Below, one piece after another: positions 17,251-26,189 of a stretch of DNA of 64,000 nt. The notes beneath the pieces are model-generated. The model saw nothing but the letters and a program-made list of their open reading frames with translations, made no database searches and had not been told where the DNA came from. The translations under genes were made by a program, and so were the position numbers. Position 1 is the stretch's first letter; each line of letters begins with the position of its first letter. Origin of the DNA: Pseudomonas putida (GTDB lineage: Bacteria > Pseudomonadota > Gammaproteobacteria > Pseudomonadales > Pseudomonadaceae); contig NZ_CP026115.2 of the NCBI RefSeq assembly GCF_009883635.2, positions 5,394,001 through 5,458,000 on the forward strand, read 5' to 3'.

Positions 17251-17549
17251 TGTCCATCTCTGATGTGCAGCGTAGGTCGCGCATTGTACCTTGGGGATTT
17301 CATTCTGCGGGCCCGGCCTGCAGCCTCTCTCTGAATTCACCTGACACTCGAGCGCAATCGCAACATCTGGCTGATCTAGGCCGCGCAGACGGCCCGGAAT
17401 TCGACAGCGTATCCGTGGCCGACAGAAGCCGGTGACCGTGAAGAGGCTGAAAGGATTGATGAATTCAGTTCCGTTGATACGTGAGAATTGGCCAATAATT
17501 GTATTTTATGGAATGAATAAACTGGGAGGCCATCAACAGGAGCCTCTCA

Positions 17550-18740
17550 ATGTCTGCTTACGAATCAGCCGCACAGGTTGCTTCCACTTCCAGAAACGCA
17601 GGAATCAGCATCGCGATCCTGGCTTTTTCCGCCTTTCTCATCGTCACCACCGAGTTCCTGATCGTCGGGCTGCTTCCCGCGCTGGCTCGAGACCTGAACA
17701 TTTCGATTGCCGCTGCCGGGCAACTGGTGACGCTGTTTGCCTTCACCGTGATGGTTTTCGGTCCGCCCCTGACGGCGGCGCTGTCGCATCTGGAGCGGAA
17801 AAAACTGTTCATCGGGATCTTGCTGCTGTTCGCCGCAGCCAACGCCGTTGCGGCCGCTTCGAGCAACATCTGGTTGCTCGGCGTGGCCCGCGTGGTGCCT
17901 GCCTTGGCCTTGCCGGTGTTCTGGGGCACGGCCAGCGAGACCGCCGGGCAACTGGCCGGGCCGCAGCGGGCGGGCCAGGCTATTTCAAGGGTCTACCTGG
18001 GGATCTCGGCGGCCATGCTGCTGGGTATTCCGCTAGGTACTGTGGCGGCCAATGCGATCGGCTGGAGAGGGGCTTTCTGGCTGCTTGCCGGGCTGTCGTT
18101 GATCATGGCTGTGGCCATGTGGGTCTACATGCCGAGCGTGGCGCGCACGGCCAAGGTGGATTTCCTCAAGCAGGCACGGATTTTCAGGGAGCCATGCTTC
18201 CTGGCCAATGTGCTGCTTTCGGTGGTGGTGTTCAGTGCCATGTTCATCGCCTACACCTACCTGGCCGACATCCTCGAGCGTGTCGCGGGGGTGGCACCTG
18301 CCAATGTTGGCTGGTGGATGATGGGCTTTGGCGCGATTGGCCTGGTGGGTAACTGGATTGGCGGCAGGGCCGTCGACCATTCGCCGATCAAAGCCACCAT
18401 CGGCTTTCTCGCGCTGCTTGCTCTGGGCATGGGGGCGGCCGTTCCGCTGGCTCAAGGTGGCTGGCTGTTCTGTGTAGCGCTTGGGCTGTGGGGCATCGCC
18501 AATACAGCGCTTTACCCGATCAGCCAGGTGCGGGTCATGCGTTCGGTTACCCACGCACAGGCGCTGGCGGGCACCAGCAATGTTTCGGCAGCCAATGCCG
18601 GCATTGGCGCTGGCGCCATCATCGGCGGCATGACCGTGTCTAACCTGGGCATCGGCTACCTCGGCTATGTGGCCGCTGCCGTTGCGGTGCTCGCGCTGCT
18701 CCTGGCGTTGGCCGTTCGCAACCTCGCGCCTGAGCGTTAG
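17550..18740 (+). CDS. MFS transporter, DHA1 family (NepI/AraJ-like)
   Basis: A 396-residue protein with twelve predicted TM segments and the DHA1 pattern TTEFLIVGLLPALARDLNIS near the N-terminus, as in AraJ, NepI and YdhP-type drug or nucleoside exporters. An AACAGGAGCC ribosome binding site precedes ATG 17550. It converges with the LysR gene at 18751 (10 bases between stops). It probably exports a small molecule; the substrate is unknown. Confidence 0.88.
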   Translation: MSAYESAAQVASTSRNAGISIAILAFSAFLIVTTEFLIVGLLPALARDLNISIAAAGQLVTLFAFTVMVFGPPLTAALSHLERKKLFIGILLLFAAANAVAAASSNIWLLGVARVVPALALPVFWGTASETAGQLAGPQRAGQAISRVYLGISAAMLLGIPLGTVAANAIGWRGAFWLLAGLSLIMAVAMWVYMPSVARTAKVDFLKQARIFREPCFLANVLLSVVVFSAMFIAYTYLADILERVAGVAPANVGWWMMGFGAIGLVGNWIGGRAVDHSPIKATIGFLALLALGMGAAVPLAQGGWLFCVALGLWGIANTALYPISQVRVMRSVTHAQALAGTSNVSAANAGIGAGAIIGGMTVSNLGIGYLGYVAAAVAVLALLLALAVRNLAPER

Positions 18741-18750
18741 GGCAGGGCAG

Positions 18751-19683
18751 TCAGCTGTCGCCGGGCCGGCTGCCATGGGGCGCCAACCGTGGCAGCAGGT
18801 AGTCCAGCAGGGCGCGGACCTTGGGCTGGTTCTCGCGGCTTTTCAGCCAGACCAGGTTCATGGGCAGGCCGTCCGTTGCCAGCTCAGGCAGCACCTCGAC
18901 CAGTGTGCCCTGGTCGATGTGCTGCTGGGTCAGCCAAGTCGGTAACTGGCCGATGCCATGCCCAGCGAGCACGGCGGCCACTTCGCCCTCGCCATCGCCG
19001 ACAGCGATGCGCGCCTGCGGCGTACGCCGCTCCATTTCTCCCGGCTGGCGGCCTTTGAAGAACCATGGGCTGACTTGACCATCGCCGTGCCCATAACCGA
19101 CACAGTGATGCTGATCGAGATCACGCTCGCTTTGCGGGACGCCGTGCTGGGCAAGGTAGGTGGGTGAGGCACAGAAGATCAGGCGCTGGGCGCCGAAATA
19201 CTGGTGGCCCAGGCTGGTTGGCCAGGCATCAGGGCCGCCGATGCGCACGACGATGTCGATGCCTTCGTGCTGCGGGTCGATAAAGCGGTCGGTAAACGAG
19301 ATGTGCGGTTGCAGCAGCGGATGCTGGTGGATGAAATCCAGGATCAGCGGCAGCACATGCAACCGGCCGTACGAGGCCGGCAGGTCTATTCGCACCTTGC
19401 CGTGGGGCTCGTCGCCCTCGGCGCTGAGGGCATGCTCAACCTGCTCCAGGTCGGCCAGTACCGAGGTACAGGTGCGGTAGAAGGTGATACCCGCCTCGCT
19501 CAGCGCCAAGGTGCGGGTGGTGCGGTTGAACAGCCTTACTCCAAGGCGTTCCTCGAGGCGCGCCACACTCTTGCTCACTGCAGATCCTGTGAGGTTCAGC
19601 CGTTCGGCTGCGGCAGTGAAACTGCCCAGGTCCGCGACGGCGACGAACACGTCGAGACCCTTCAGCCGTTCAGATGAAAACAT
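18751..19683 (-). CDS. LysR-family transcriptional regulator
   Basis: A 310-residue LysR protein with the N-terminal winged helix (LKGLDVFVAVADLGSFTAAAERLNLTGSAVSKSVARLEERLGVRLF) and a C-terminal type 2 periplasmic-binding-like effector domain. It is convergent with the MFS gene and divergent from the short peptide gene at 19761. A regulatory link to the MFS gene is possible but the arrangement is not the usual divergent one. Confidence 0.9.
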   Translation of the reverse strand: MFSSERLKGLDVFVAVADLGSFTAAAERLNLTGSAVSKSVARLEERLGVRLFNRTTRTLALSEAGITFYRTCTSVLADLEQVEHALSAEGDEPHGKVRIDLPASYGRLHVLPLILDFIHQHPLLQPHISFTDRFIDPQHEGIDIVVRIGGPDAWPTSLGHQYFGAQRLIFCASPTYLAQHGVPQSERDLDQHHCVGYGHGDGQVSPWFFKGRQPGEMERRTPQARIAVGDGEGEVAAVLAGHGIGQLPTWLTQQHIDQGTLVEVLPELATDGLPMNLVWLKSRENQPKVRALLDYLLPRLAPHGSRPGDS

Positions 19684-19760
19684 TCGTTACTCCCTTTTAG
19701 CGCCATTGGAACAGGAATTGCTCGCAATGCTGAAAAGCTGACCAGACAGGGGATACGCCA

Positions 19761-19859
19761 ATGCTCGTGGAGGATCACTACTTCATGTTCCTCGTTGTGG
19801 CGATCGTGCTGGCCGTGGATGTGGTGGCGGTCACCCTGTATTGGCGCAGCAAACCCTGA
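19761..19859 (+). CDS. Candidate 32-residue single-span membrane peptide
   Basis: ATG 19761 opens a 33-codon frame ending in TGA at 19857-19859. The product starts MLVEDHYF, continues with the hydrophobic stretch MFLVVAIVLAVDVVAVTLYW and ends RSKP. That is one transmembrane segment with a short basic tail, as in many bacterial small membrane proteins. CAGGGGATACGCCA upstream offers a ribosome binding site. It lies between two LysR genes. Family unknown; coding status is inferred from composition and start context. Confidence 0.45.
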   Translation: MLVEDHYFMFLVVAIVLAVDVVAVTLYWRSKP

Positions 19860-19986
19860 ACCCACCCCCGGGGGCAGAATACCCCTAGTCGGGGCTTTTG
19901 CGATGGATCATCGACTGGCACCGCTTCCAAACCCCAGGTGATGTCGGTAGCCTCAGGAGACCTTGACCGATAGAAAATCCATTCCC

Positions 19987-20880
19987 ATGCCTGCTGGTTT
20001 CCCCGGGTTGCCGTCACTCAATGCGCTGCGTGTGTTCGAAGTGGTGGCGCGTCAGTTGAATTTTCGCCTCGCCGCCGAGGAGCTGGGCGTGACCCAGGCG
20101 GCGGTCGCCCAGCAGGTGCGCGGGTTGGAGGCCAGCCTGCAGGTGCGCCTGTTCGAGCGCCTGCCACGGGGTGTTGGCCTGACCGATGCCGGGCGTGGCT
20201 ATGCGGCGAGTATCCGCATCGCCCTGGGGATGATCGATGAAGCCACCCAGCTGCTGCGCCCGGCACCGTCCCAGCTCACGGTCAGCGTGACGCCTACTTT
20301 TGCCTCGAAGTGGCTGATTCCAAGGCTCGGCCATTTCGCTGAGGCCCACCCTGACATCGACCTGCGCCTGCTGGCCACCGACCGGCTCTCGCATTTCCAT
20401 ACCGATGGCGTCGACATCGCCGTGCGCTACGGTCAGCCGCCGTTCGGGGGCGGGCTGAACGTCGAGCTGCTGATGGAGCAACGGATCGTCGCGGTGGCGA
20501 GCCCGGCGTTGTTGTCTGAAATGGGCAAGCCAGAGAGCTTTGCGGCCTTGCAACGCTATGTCGCCTTGCACGACGGGCACAATTTCTGGCCGCAATACAC
20601 GGCTGCCTTCTTCCCTGAACATTCGAAGCCGACGGCGAAGAGTGTGCGTTTCAACCAGACATCGCTGGCCATCGACGCCGCCATTGGCGGGCAGGGCATT
20701 ACCCTTGCCAGCTACGCCTTCGTCAAGGTCGACATCGCTGCCGGCAGGCTCGAGCAGGTCTTTCCCCAGCAGCTGAGGCTGGACAAGGCGTTCTACCTGG
20801 TATGGCCACGCAAGGCGCAGGAGGCAGCAGCGCTAGGCCTTGTCAGGGAGTGGCTCAATAGCCAGGTAGGCGATAGTTAA
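19987..20880 (+). CDS. LysR-family regulator, GcvA-like
   Basis: A 297-residue LysR protein with the GcvA-type N-terminus (PSLNALRVFEVVARQLNFRLAAEELGVTQAAVAQQV) and the effector domain signatures PTFASKWLIPRLGHFAEAHP and GVDIAVRYG. I chose ATG 19987 over a TTG at 19963 because MPAGFPGLPSLNALR places the usual short lead before the helix-turn-helix. The SDR gene follows 101 bases downstream on the same strand and may be a target. Confidence 0.9.
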   Translation: MPAGFPGLPSLNALRVFEVVARQLNFRLAAEELGVTQAAVAQQVRGLEASLQVRLFERLPRGVGLTDAGRGYAASIRIALGMIDEATQLLRPAPSQLTVSVTPTFASKWLIPRLGHFAEAHPDIDLRLLATDRLSHFHTDGVDIAVRYGQPPFGGGLNVELLMEQRIVAVASPALLSEMGKPESFAALQRYVALHDGHNFWPQYTAAFFPEHSKPTAKSVRFNQTSLAIDAAIGGQGITLASYAFVKVDIAAGRLEQVFPQQLRLDKAFYLVWPRKAQEAAALGLVREWLNSQVGDS

Positions 20881-20981
20881 TCTACTGGCTTGGCCAACTT
20901 TGCCTGCCTCCCTCGATCAGCTGCCGGCTGCTAGTGTGATGAAACTTGCAACAGCACGGTTCCATTACCCAAGGAGGCAAC

Positions 20982-21686
20982 ATGTCTGTAGAAAAAGTGG
21001 CAATCATCACCGCCGGTGGCAGCGGCATGGGGGCTGCAGCGGCACGTCGGCTGGCCGCTGACGGTTTCAAGGTCGCCATCCTGTCCTCTTCAGGCAAGGG
21101 CGAGGCGCTGGCCGCCGAACTGGGCGGCATCGGCGTCACCGGCAGCAACCAGTCGGTCGAGGACCTGCAGCGCCTGGTGGATGCTGTGGTGGAGCAATGG
21201 GGCCGCATCGACGTGCTGGTCAACAGCGCCGGCCACGGCCCTCGCGCGCCAATCCTGGAGATCAGCGACGAAGACTGGCACAAGGGCATGGATACCTACC
21301 TGCTCAATGTCATCCGCCCGACACGGCTGGTGACGCCTTACATGCAAAAGCAGAAGGGCGGGGTGATCATCAACATCTCTACCGCCTGGGCGTTCGAGCC
21401 TGTTGACTTGTTCCCCACATCGGCCGTGTTCCGTTCGGGTCTGGCGGCCTTTACCAAGATCTTCGCCGACCAGTTCGCTGGCGATAACGTGCGTATCAAT
21501 AATGTGCTCCCCGGCTGGATCGACAGCCTGCCGGCCACCGAGCAGCGCCGCGACAGCGTGCCACTCAAGCGCTACGGCACCAGCGAGGAGATCGCCGCCA
21601 CCATTGCCTTCCTGGCCAGCGATGGTGCTGCCTACATTACTGGGCAGAACATCAAGGTCGATGGTGGCGTGACGCGTAGCGTCTGA
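20982..21686 (+). CDS. SDR-family oxidoreductase with altered catalytic residues
   Basis: A 234-residue Rossmann protein: nucleotide site TAGGSGMGAAAA, NSAGHG (variant of NNAG), and a C-terminal GQNIKVDGG. In classical SDRs a Tyr-x-x-x-Lys pair precedes the helix; here the aligned segment is SAVFRSGLAAFTK, giving Ser and Arg in those positions. The INIST serine position is present. It may be a divergent reductase or a non-catalytic homologue. AAGGAGG directly precedes ATG 20982 and fixes the start. Confidence 0.85.
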   Translation: MSVEKVAIITAGGSGMGAAAARRLAADGFKVAILSSSGKGEALAAELGGIGVTGSNQSVEDLQRLVDAVVEQWGRIDVLVNSAGHGPRAPILEISDEDWHKGMDTYLLNVIRPTRLVTPYMQKQKGGVIINISTAWAFEPVDLFPTSAVFRSGLAAFTKIFADQFAGDNVRINNVLPGWIDSLPATEQRRDSVPLKRYGTSEEIAATIAFLASDGAAYITGQNIKVDGGVTRSV

Positions 21687-21733
21687 GCAGTTTCGAGGGG
21701 GGAGGCCGGTAGGTGTTCGCCTTGAAGTTTTTG

Positions 21734-21974
21734 CCGCCTGTGAGATCGAGCGCCGCCCGCGCGGCGCATCGCGAGCTCTGCTCGCTCCTACGTTTGTTTC
21801 GGGCCAGTTATTCCTGTGGGATTTGCGCGCGAACGCCTTGGCGCCTGGCGGAATATCGCGTCGTACGAAAAGGCGGTCGCGCGCGCCTGCCACAGGCGTT
21901 ACTGGCCCGAAACAAACGTAGGAGCGAGCAGAGCTCGCGATGCGCCGCGCGGGCGGCGCTCCATCTCACAGGCG
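21734..21974. repeat. Very long inverted repeat (about 75-base arms)
   Basis: The left arm (about 21734-21810) contains GAGATCGAGCGCCGCCCGCG, GCATCGCGAGCTCTGCTCGC and TACGTTTGTTTCGGGCCAGT. The right arm (about 21899-21974) is its reverse complement with only a couple of mismatches. The inner 88 bases also pair in part (CCTGTGG with CCACAGG; GCGAACGCCTT with AAGGCGGTCGC). The whole could fold into one long hairpin. Related blocks occur at 8702-8751 and 49491-49520. Confidence 0.9.
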
Positions 21975-22020
21975 CCGCATCCCTTCCGACCTATCTTGAG
22001 GCCCAAATGCCAATTTTACG

Positions 22021-22060
22021 TTTTGCGACAAATTTTTTACATTTGTCGTTATAACGTTAC
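22021..22060 (+). promoter_or_regulatory. Candidate promoter and Zur-like site
   Basis: An A+T-rich patch upstream of the operon contains GTTATAACGTTAC at 22048-22060. Its GTTATA...TTAC layout partly resembles Zur boxes (GTTATA-N-TATAAC type), about 9 of 13 positions by eye, and it overlaps a possible -10 TATAAC (22050-22055). Zinc control would suit a metal ATPase operon. This is a motif match only. Confidence 0.3.
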
Positions 22061-22132
22061 GCTGCTCGTCGCCGGTGGCCGTCAGCTCCTTCGGCTCAAG
22101 ACTTGCGTAGCCTGGTATTTCCTGGAGTCTTA

Positions 22133-24112
22133 ATGAGAGTCGATCTAGACACTGAGGCCGTCGACCTCGATGGTTACCCCCGTTTTCAGCATGCGCTGAT
22201 CCATACCCGCAAGTTGAGGCAGCTGATGTACCTGTCGCTGGCGGTTGCTGTGCTGCTGGCGCTACTGCAAGGGCTGATCGGGATATTCAGCCCTGACTCC
22301 TACTGGCTGGTCCTGCTCGCCGTCAACGGCGCCGCTCTGCTTCTGTTGGCAGGCGCTGCACAGTCGGCCTGGCAGGTGGCCAGCTGGCGTGCGACTGCCA
22401 TGGGCCACATGCCCGTCCCGCTGCTGTTCTCTCGCGCTGGCGAAGAAACCGTCGAGCCTGAGTCGCTCAGCCGTTTCGATCGCTGGTGCCGGCAGGTCGC
22501 CGATGCCTGCCGACGGCAATGGCGCAGGCTTGGCGCAGAAACGCCATGGCTCATTGGCCTGGCGTGCCTGGCACTGCTGCTGGTCAAGGGGGCCTGGCGC
22601 TTCGACCTGCCGACACCGTCGGTGGCAGGGCAGGTGACGTGGGTTGCCATCGGCCTGTTGGCCGTTTTTGCGTTTTGCCTGGTCGTGCTCGAGCGCCACC
22701 TGATGGCTGAAAGCGAGGCGACCTGGCCCGAGGCTGCGGCGCTTGCCGCCACCTTGCGGCTGGTCATTGCCGTGCAGGTGCTGACCATTGCCTGCCTGGC
22801 CTGTATCGACGGCGAGCGCCTGTGGCCGGCCCGCCTGGCGGTGCTGATCGGCCTGTTGCCTGGCCTGGCAGCGCTCGAATTGCTGACCCGGGCGGTGCTG
22901 GCGATGTTCCGCCCCTCGCGCCTAGGTGAAGAGCCGGCACTGGTGGCGCGTAGCCTGGCGGGCGACTTTCTGCAGTGGCCACCCCGGCCATTGGCCGTGC
23001 TGCAAGATGAACTGCATGAACGCCTGGGCATCGATCTGCGCCAGGTATGGGCGTTCGCCTTCATGCGGCGGGCGTTCCTGCCGGTGGCGGCGCTGGTGGC
23101 GCTGGTCGGTTGGCTGCTGACCGGCATCGTCGAGGTGCCGACCAACAATCGTGGCGTCTACGAGCGCTTTGGCAACCCCGTGGCGGTGTACCCGCCGGGC
23201 CTGCATGTCGGCTTGCCCTGGCCCTTTGGCAAAGTGCTGACAGTGGACAACAGCATCATCCATGAAATGGCGACGACCACGGCCGAGGGTGTCAGCGAAC
23301 CGCTGGCGGCTGCCGACGGTGCTCCGCCGACCACCGCCAACCGGCTGTGGGACGCCACTCACCTGAGCGAGAACTCGCAGGTGATTGCCGGTGCCGATGG
23401 CGGGCGTCAGGGGTTCCAGATCGTCAACATGGACGTTCGCTTCATCTACCGCATCGGCCTGAGCGACGCGGCCGCCCTGGCGGCGGCGTATCACACGGCC
23501 AACGTCGAGCAACTGCTGCGCAGCATTGCCAATCGGGTGCTGGTCCACGACTTCGCCGGTCGCTCGCTGGATGGTCTGCTGGGCGCCGAGCGTGCCGAGC
23601 TCGGCCGTGACATCGGCCGTGCAGTGCAGGCGGACCTCGACCGCATGGATACCGGGGTAGAGCTGCTGGCGACCTCGGTGGAGGCCATCCACCCGCCCGC
23701 CGGCGCGGCCAATGCCTACCATGCCGTGCAGGCCGCGCAGATCACCGCCCAAGCGCTGGTCGCCCGTGACCGTGGGCAGGCCGCGCAGAAGCTTGACGAA
23801 GCCCGCCAGAGCGCCACGTCGTTGACCGACAAGGCCACGGCCGGCGCCCATGAAACCCAGACCAAGGCCGACACCGCCGCGCTGCGCTTCGATGCCGAGC
23901 ACACCGCCTGGCTGCACGCCGGCCAGGCGTTCATCCTCGAACAGTACCTGGAGCGTCTGTCCCAAGGGATGGCGCAGGCGAGCAGCCTAATCATCGACCA
24001 CCGGCTGGCGGCAAACCAGGCGCCGACCCTGGACCTGCGCAGCTTTGCCGCGCCTATCGACCCTTCACAATCGAAACCCGCATCCGGCCGTATCCAGGAG
24101 CGTAACCCGTGA
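22133..24112 (+). CDS. SPFH-domain membrane protein, HflK-like, with large N-terminal membrane region
   Basis: A 659-residue protein. About the first 330 residues hold several transmembrane segments (for example LSLAVAVLLALLQGLIGIF and LIGLLPGLAALELL). After a final TM (VAALVALVGWLLTGIV) comes VPTNNRGVYERFGNPVAVYPPGLHVGLPWP, the start of an SPFH/band-7 domain as in HflK, then a coiled-coil tail. SPFH proteins form membrane-bound oligomeric cages that organise proteases or transporters. ATG 22133 follows CTGGAG. Its stop overlaps the next gene by 4 bases. It heads a four-gene operon ending in a P-type ATPase. Confidence 0.82.
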   Translation: MRVDLDTEAVDLDGYPRFQHALIHTRKLRQLMYLSLAVAVLLALLQGLIGIFSPDSYWLVLLAVNGAALLLLAGAAQSAWQVASWRATAMGHMPVPLLFSRAGEETVEPESLSRFDRWCRQVADACRRQWRRLGAETPWLIGLACLALLLVKGAWRFDLPTPSVAGQVTWVAIGLLAVFAFCLVVLERHLMAESEATWPEAAALAATLRLVIAVQVLTIACLACIDGERLWPARLAVLIGLLPGLAALELLTRAVLAMFRPSRLGEEPALVARSLAGDFLQWPPRPLAVLQDELHERLGIDLRQVWAFAFMRRAFLPVAALVALVGWLLTGIVEVPTNNRGVYERFGNPVAVYPPGLHVGLPWPFGKVLTVDNSIIHEMATTTAEGVSEPLAAADGAPPTTANRLWDATHLSENSQVIAGADGGRQGFQIVNMDVRFIYRIGLSDAAALAAAYHTANVEQLLRSIANRVLVHDFAGRSLDGLLGAERAELGRDIGRAVQADLDRMDTGVELLATSVEAIHPPAGAANAYHAVQAAQITAQALVARDRGQAAQKLDEARQSATSLTDKATAGAHETQTKADTAALRFDAEHTAWLHAGQAFILEQYLERLSQGMAQASSLIIDHRLAANQAPTLDLRSFAAPIDPSQSKPASGRIQERNP

Positions 24113-25125
24113 GTTCCCATACCGCACATGGTCATGACCACGACCACGACCACGACCACAATCATGATCACGATCATGCCGATAATCACGGCCGTGCCCG
24201 ACCCGCCTGGCTGCGTGTCGGGGTAGCGCTGCTGCTGGTCCTGATCATGGCCGCGACGGCCTGCCTCGTGCAGGTTCGTGTCGGCGAAGCAACCGTCATC
24301 ACACGTTTCGGCAACCCGTCGCGGGTGCTGATCGAACCTGGGCTCAACTGGCGCTGGCCCGTGCCGTTCGAGGCCGCGGTACCGGTCGACCTGCGCTTGC
24401 GCACCACCTCAAGCGGGCTGCAGGATGTCGGCACGCGGGATGGCCTGCGCATCATCGTGCAGGCCTATGTCGCCTGGCAGGTGGCGGCCGATCCGCAGAG
24501 CATCCAGTTGTTCATGCGCGCGGTGCAGAATCAGCCCGACGAGGCGGCGCGGCAGATTCGCACCCTGGTAGGTTCGGCCCTGGAAACCACGGCCAGCGGT
24601 TTCGAACTGGCCGACCTGGTCAACGTCGATGCCAGCCGGGTGCGCATCGACGGCTTCGAGCAACGCTTGCGCGAGCAGATCGAGCAGCAACTGATCAACA
24701 GTTATGGGGTGCGGGTGGTGCAAGTGGGTATCGAGCGTCTGACCTTGCCCAAGGTCACCCTCGAAGCCACCGTTGACCGCATGCGCGCCGAACGCGAGAC
24801 CATCGCCACCGAGCGCACGGCCGAAGGCAAGCGCAAGGCGGCCGAGATCCAGTCGGCCGCCGAGCGTGATGCCCGTATCCTGCAGGCCGATGCCAGCGTG
24901 AAGGCCGCGCAGATCCAGGCGCAATCCCAGGTGCAGGCGGCGGACATCTACGGCAAGGCCTATGCCGGTGCGCCGCAGCTGTACACCTTGCTGCGCTCGC
25001 TCGACACCCTTGGCTCGGTCATCAACCCCGGCACCAAGCTGGTGTTGCGCACCGACGCGGCGCCGTTCCGCGCCCTGGTAGAGGGGCCTGTGCTGCCAGC
25101 GGGGGCTGACCATGGCCAGCCGTGA
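24109..25125 (+). CDS. SPFH-domain protein, HflC-like, with His/Asp-rich N-terminus
   Basis: A 338-residue protein starting at GTG 24109, inside the stop of the previous gene. The first 28 residues are almost all His and Asp (MSSHTAHGHDHDHDHDHNHD...), a likely metal-binding tail on the cytoplasmic side. One TM follows (VGVALLLVLIMAATACLV), then VRVGEATVITRFGNPSRVLIEPGLNWRWPVPFE, the HflC-type SPFH domain, and a helical region rich in Ala, Glu and Gln. Tight overlap implies coupled translation and a complex with its neighbours. Confidence 0.85.
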   Translation: MSSHTAHGHDHDHDHDHNHDHDHADNHGRARPAWLRVGVALLLVLIMAATACLVQVRVGEATVITRFGNPSRVLIEPGLNWRWPVPFEAAVPVDLRLRTTSSGLQDVGTRDGLRIIVQAYVAWQVAADPQSIQLFMRAVQNQPDEAARQIRTLVGSALETTASGFELADLVNVDASRVRIDGFEQRLREQIEQQLINSYGVRVVQVGIERLTLPKVTLEATVDRMRAERETIATERTAEGKRKAAEIQSAAERDARILQADASVKAAQIQAQSQVQAADIYGKAYAGAPQLYTLLRSLDTLGSVINPGTKLVLRTDAAPFRALVEGPVLPAGADHGQP

Positions 25126-26152
25126 GCCGTTGTCGGCCATGCTGCCCGCCGGCCCCTGGCTACAATCGGGGCGCATCGGCTTCCTGGCGTTGTACGTGGT
25201 GGTGGTGCTGGCGGCGGTGGGCTGGCTGTTTGGCAATGTGCGCCAGATAGGCCCGGAAAACCGTGCGGTGGTCTTGCGCCTGGGGGCCGAGGAGCGCATC
25301 CAGAATGCCGGCCTGTTGCTGGCCTGGCCTGAGCCCTTCGAGCAAGTGGTGATGTTGCCCTCGGCGGCGCGGGTCACCGAACGCCGGGTGGAGTTGCTGC
25401 TGCGCTCGGCGCTTGCGCAGAAATCCGACAAGGACGGCACCCTGGCCAGCGATGCCACTGCAGGTTCCGGCTATCTGCTGACCGGCGACGCCGGGGCCGT
25501 GCAGCTGGACGTGCGGGTGTTCTACACGGTGAGCGACCCCTACGCCTATGCGCGCCAGGGGCAACATGTGCAACCCGCGCTGGACCGCCTGGTGGAACGT
25601 AACGCCGTACAGATCTGCGCCTCGCGCGACATGGATGCCATCCTGGTCGCGCGCCCGGAGCTGGTCGGCGGCGATGCCCGTCTGGCCGATCAACGCGAGC
25701 GGCTGCGCGGTGACCTGCAGCAAGGCATCAATGGCAGCCTGGCTCGGCTGCAGTTGGCCGGCGCCAGCCTGGGCATCGAGGTGGTGCGGGTCGACATCCA
25801 GTCTTCGCTGCCATGGTCGGCGGTCAGCGCGTTCAACGCGGTGCTCACTGCCAGCCAGCAGGCCGAGCAGGCGGTCGCCAAGGCCCGTAATGATGCTGCG
25901 CGCCAATTGCAGCAGGCCACCCAGGCCGCCGACCGCACCGTGCAAGTGGCCCAGGCCGAAGCCAGCGAGCGCTTGTCCCGCGCCCAGGCCGCCACCGCGA
26001 CGATCGTCGGCCTGACCCAGCAGCAGGATCCGCAGTTGCTGCTGCGCCTCTACCGTGAGCGGGTGCCGGCTATCCTGGCGCGTGCCGGGTCGGTCACCAC
26101 CGTCAACAAAGATGACGCCGGGCACATGATCCTGCAGGGCCCTGCGCAATGA
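25112..26152 (+). CDS. Third SPFH-domain protein of the operon
   Basis: A 346-residue protein overlapping the previous gene by 14 bases. One TM near the N-terminus (IGFLALYVVVVLAAVGWLFG) precedes VRQIGPENRAVVLRLGAEER and GLLLAWPEPFEQV, which follow the HflK/HflC band-7 pattern, then a long Ala/Gln-rich helical segment (about 240-310). With the two upstream genes it would give a three-subunit SPFH assembly, more than the usual HflK-HflC pair. The His/Asp tail is absent here. Confidence 0.82.
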   Translation: MASREPLSAMLPAGPWLQSGRIGFLALYVVVVLAAVGWLFGNVRQIGPENRAVVLRLGAEERIQNAGLLLAWPEPFEQVVMLPSAARVTERRVELLLRSALAQKSDKDGTLASDATAGSGYLLTGDAGAVQLDVRVFYTVSDPYAYARQGQHVQPALDRLVERNAVQICASRDMDAILVARPELVGGDARLADQRERLRGDLQQGINGSLARLQLAGASLGIEVVRVDIQSSLPWSAVSAFNAVLTASQQAEQAVAKARNDAARQLQQATQAADRTVQVAQAEASERLSRAQAATATIVGLTQQQDPQLLLRLYRERVPAILARAGSVTTVNKDDAGHMILQGPAQ

Positions 26153-26189
26153 CTACGATGCCTTTTTCCCAGTTCTGGAGCTGCTCGCG

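Larger units (their letters stand above)
21687..22132. other. Intergenic region with long inverted repeat and promoter
   Basis: This gap holds the 241-base inverted repeat (21734-21974) and an A+T-rich promoter zone (22000-22060) for the SPFH/P-type ATPase operon. No gene is supported. Confidence 0.6.
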
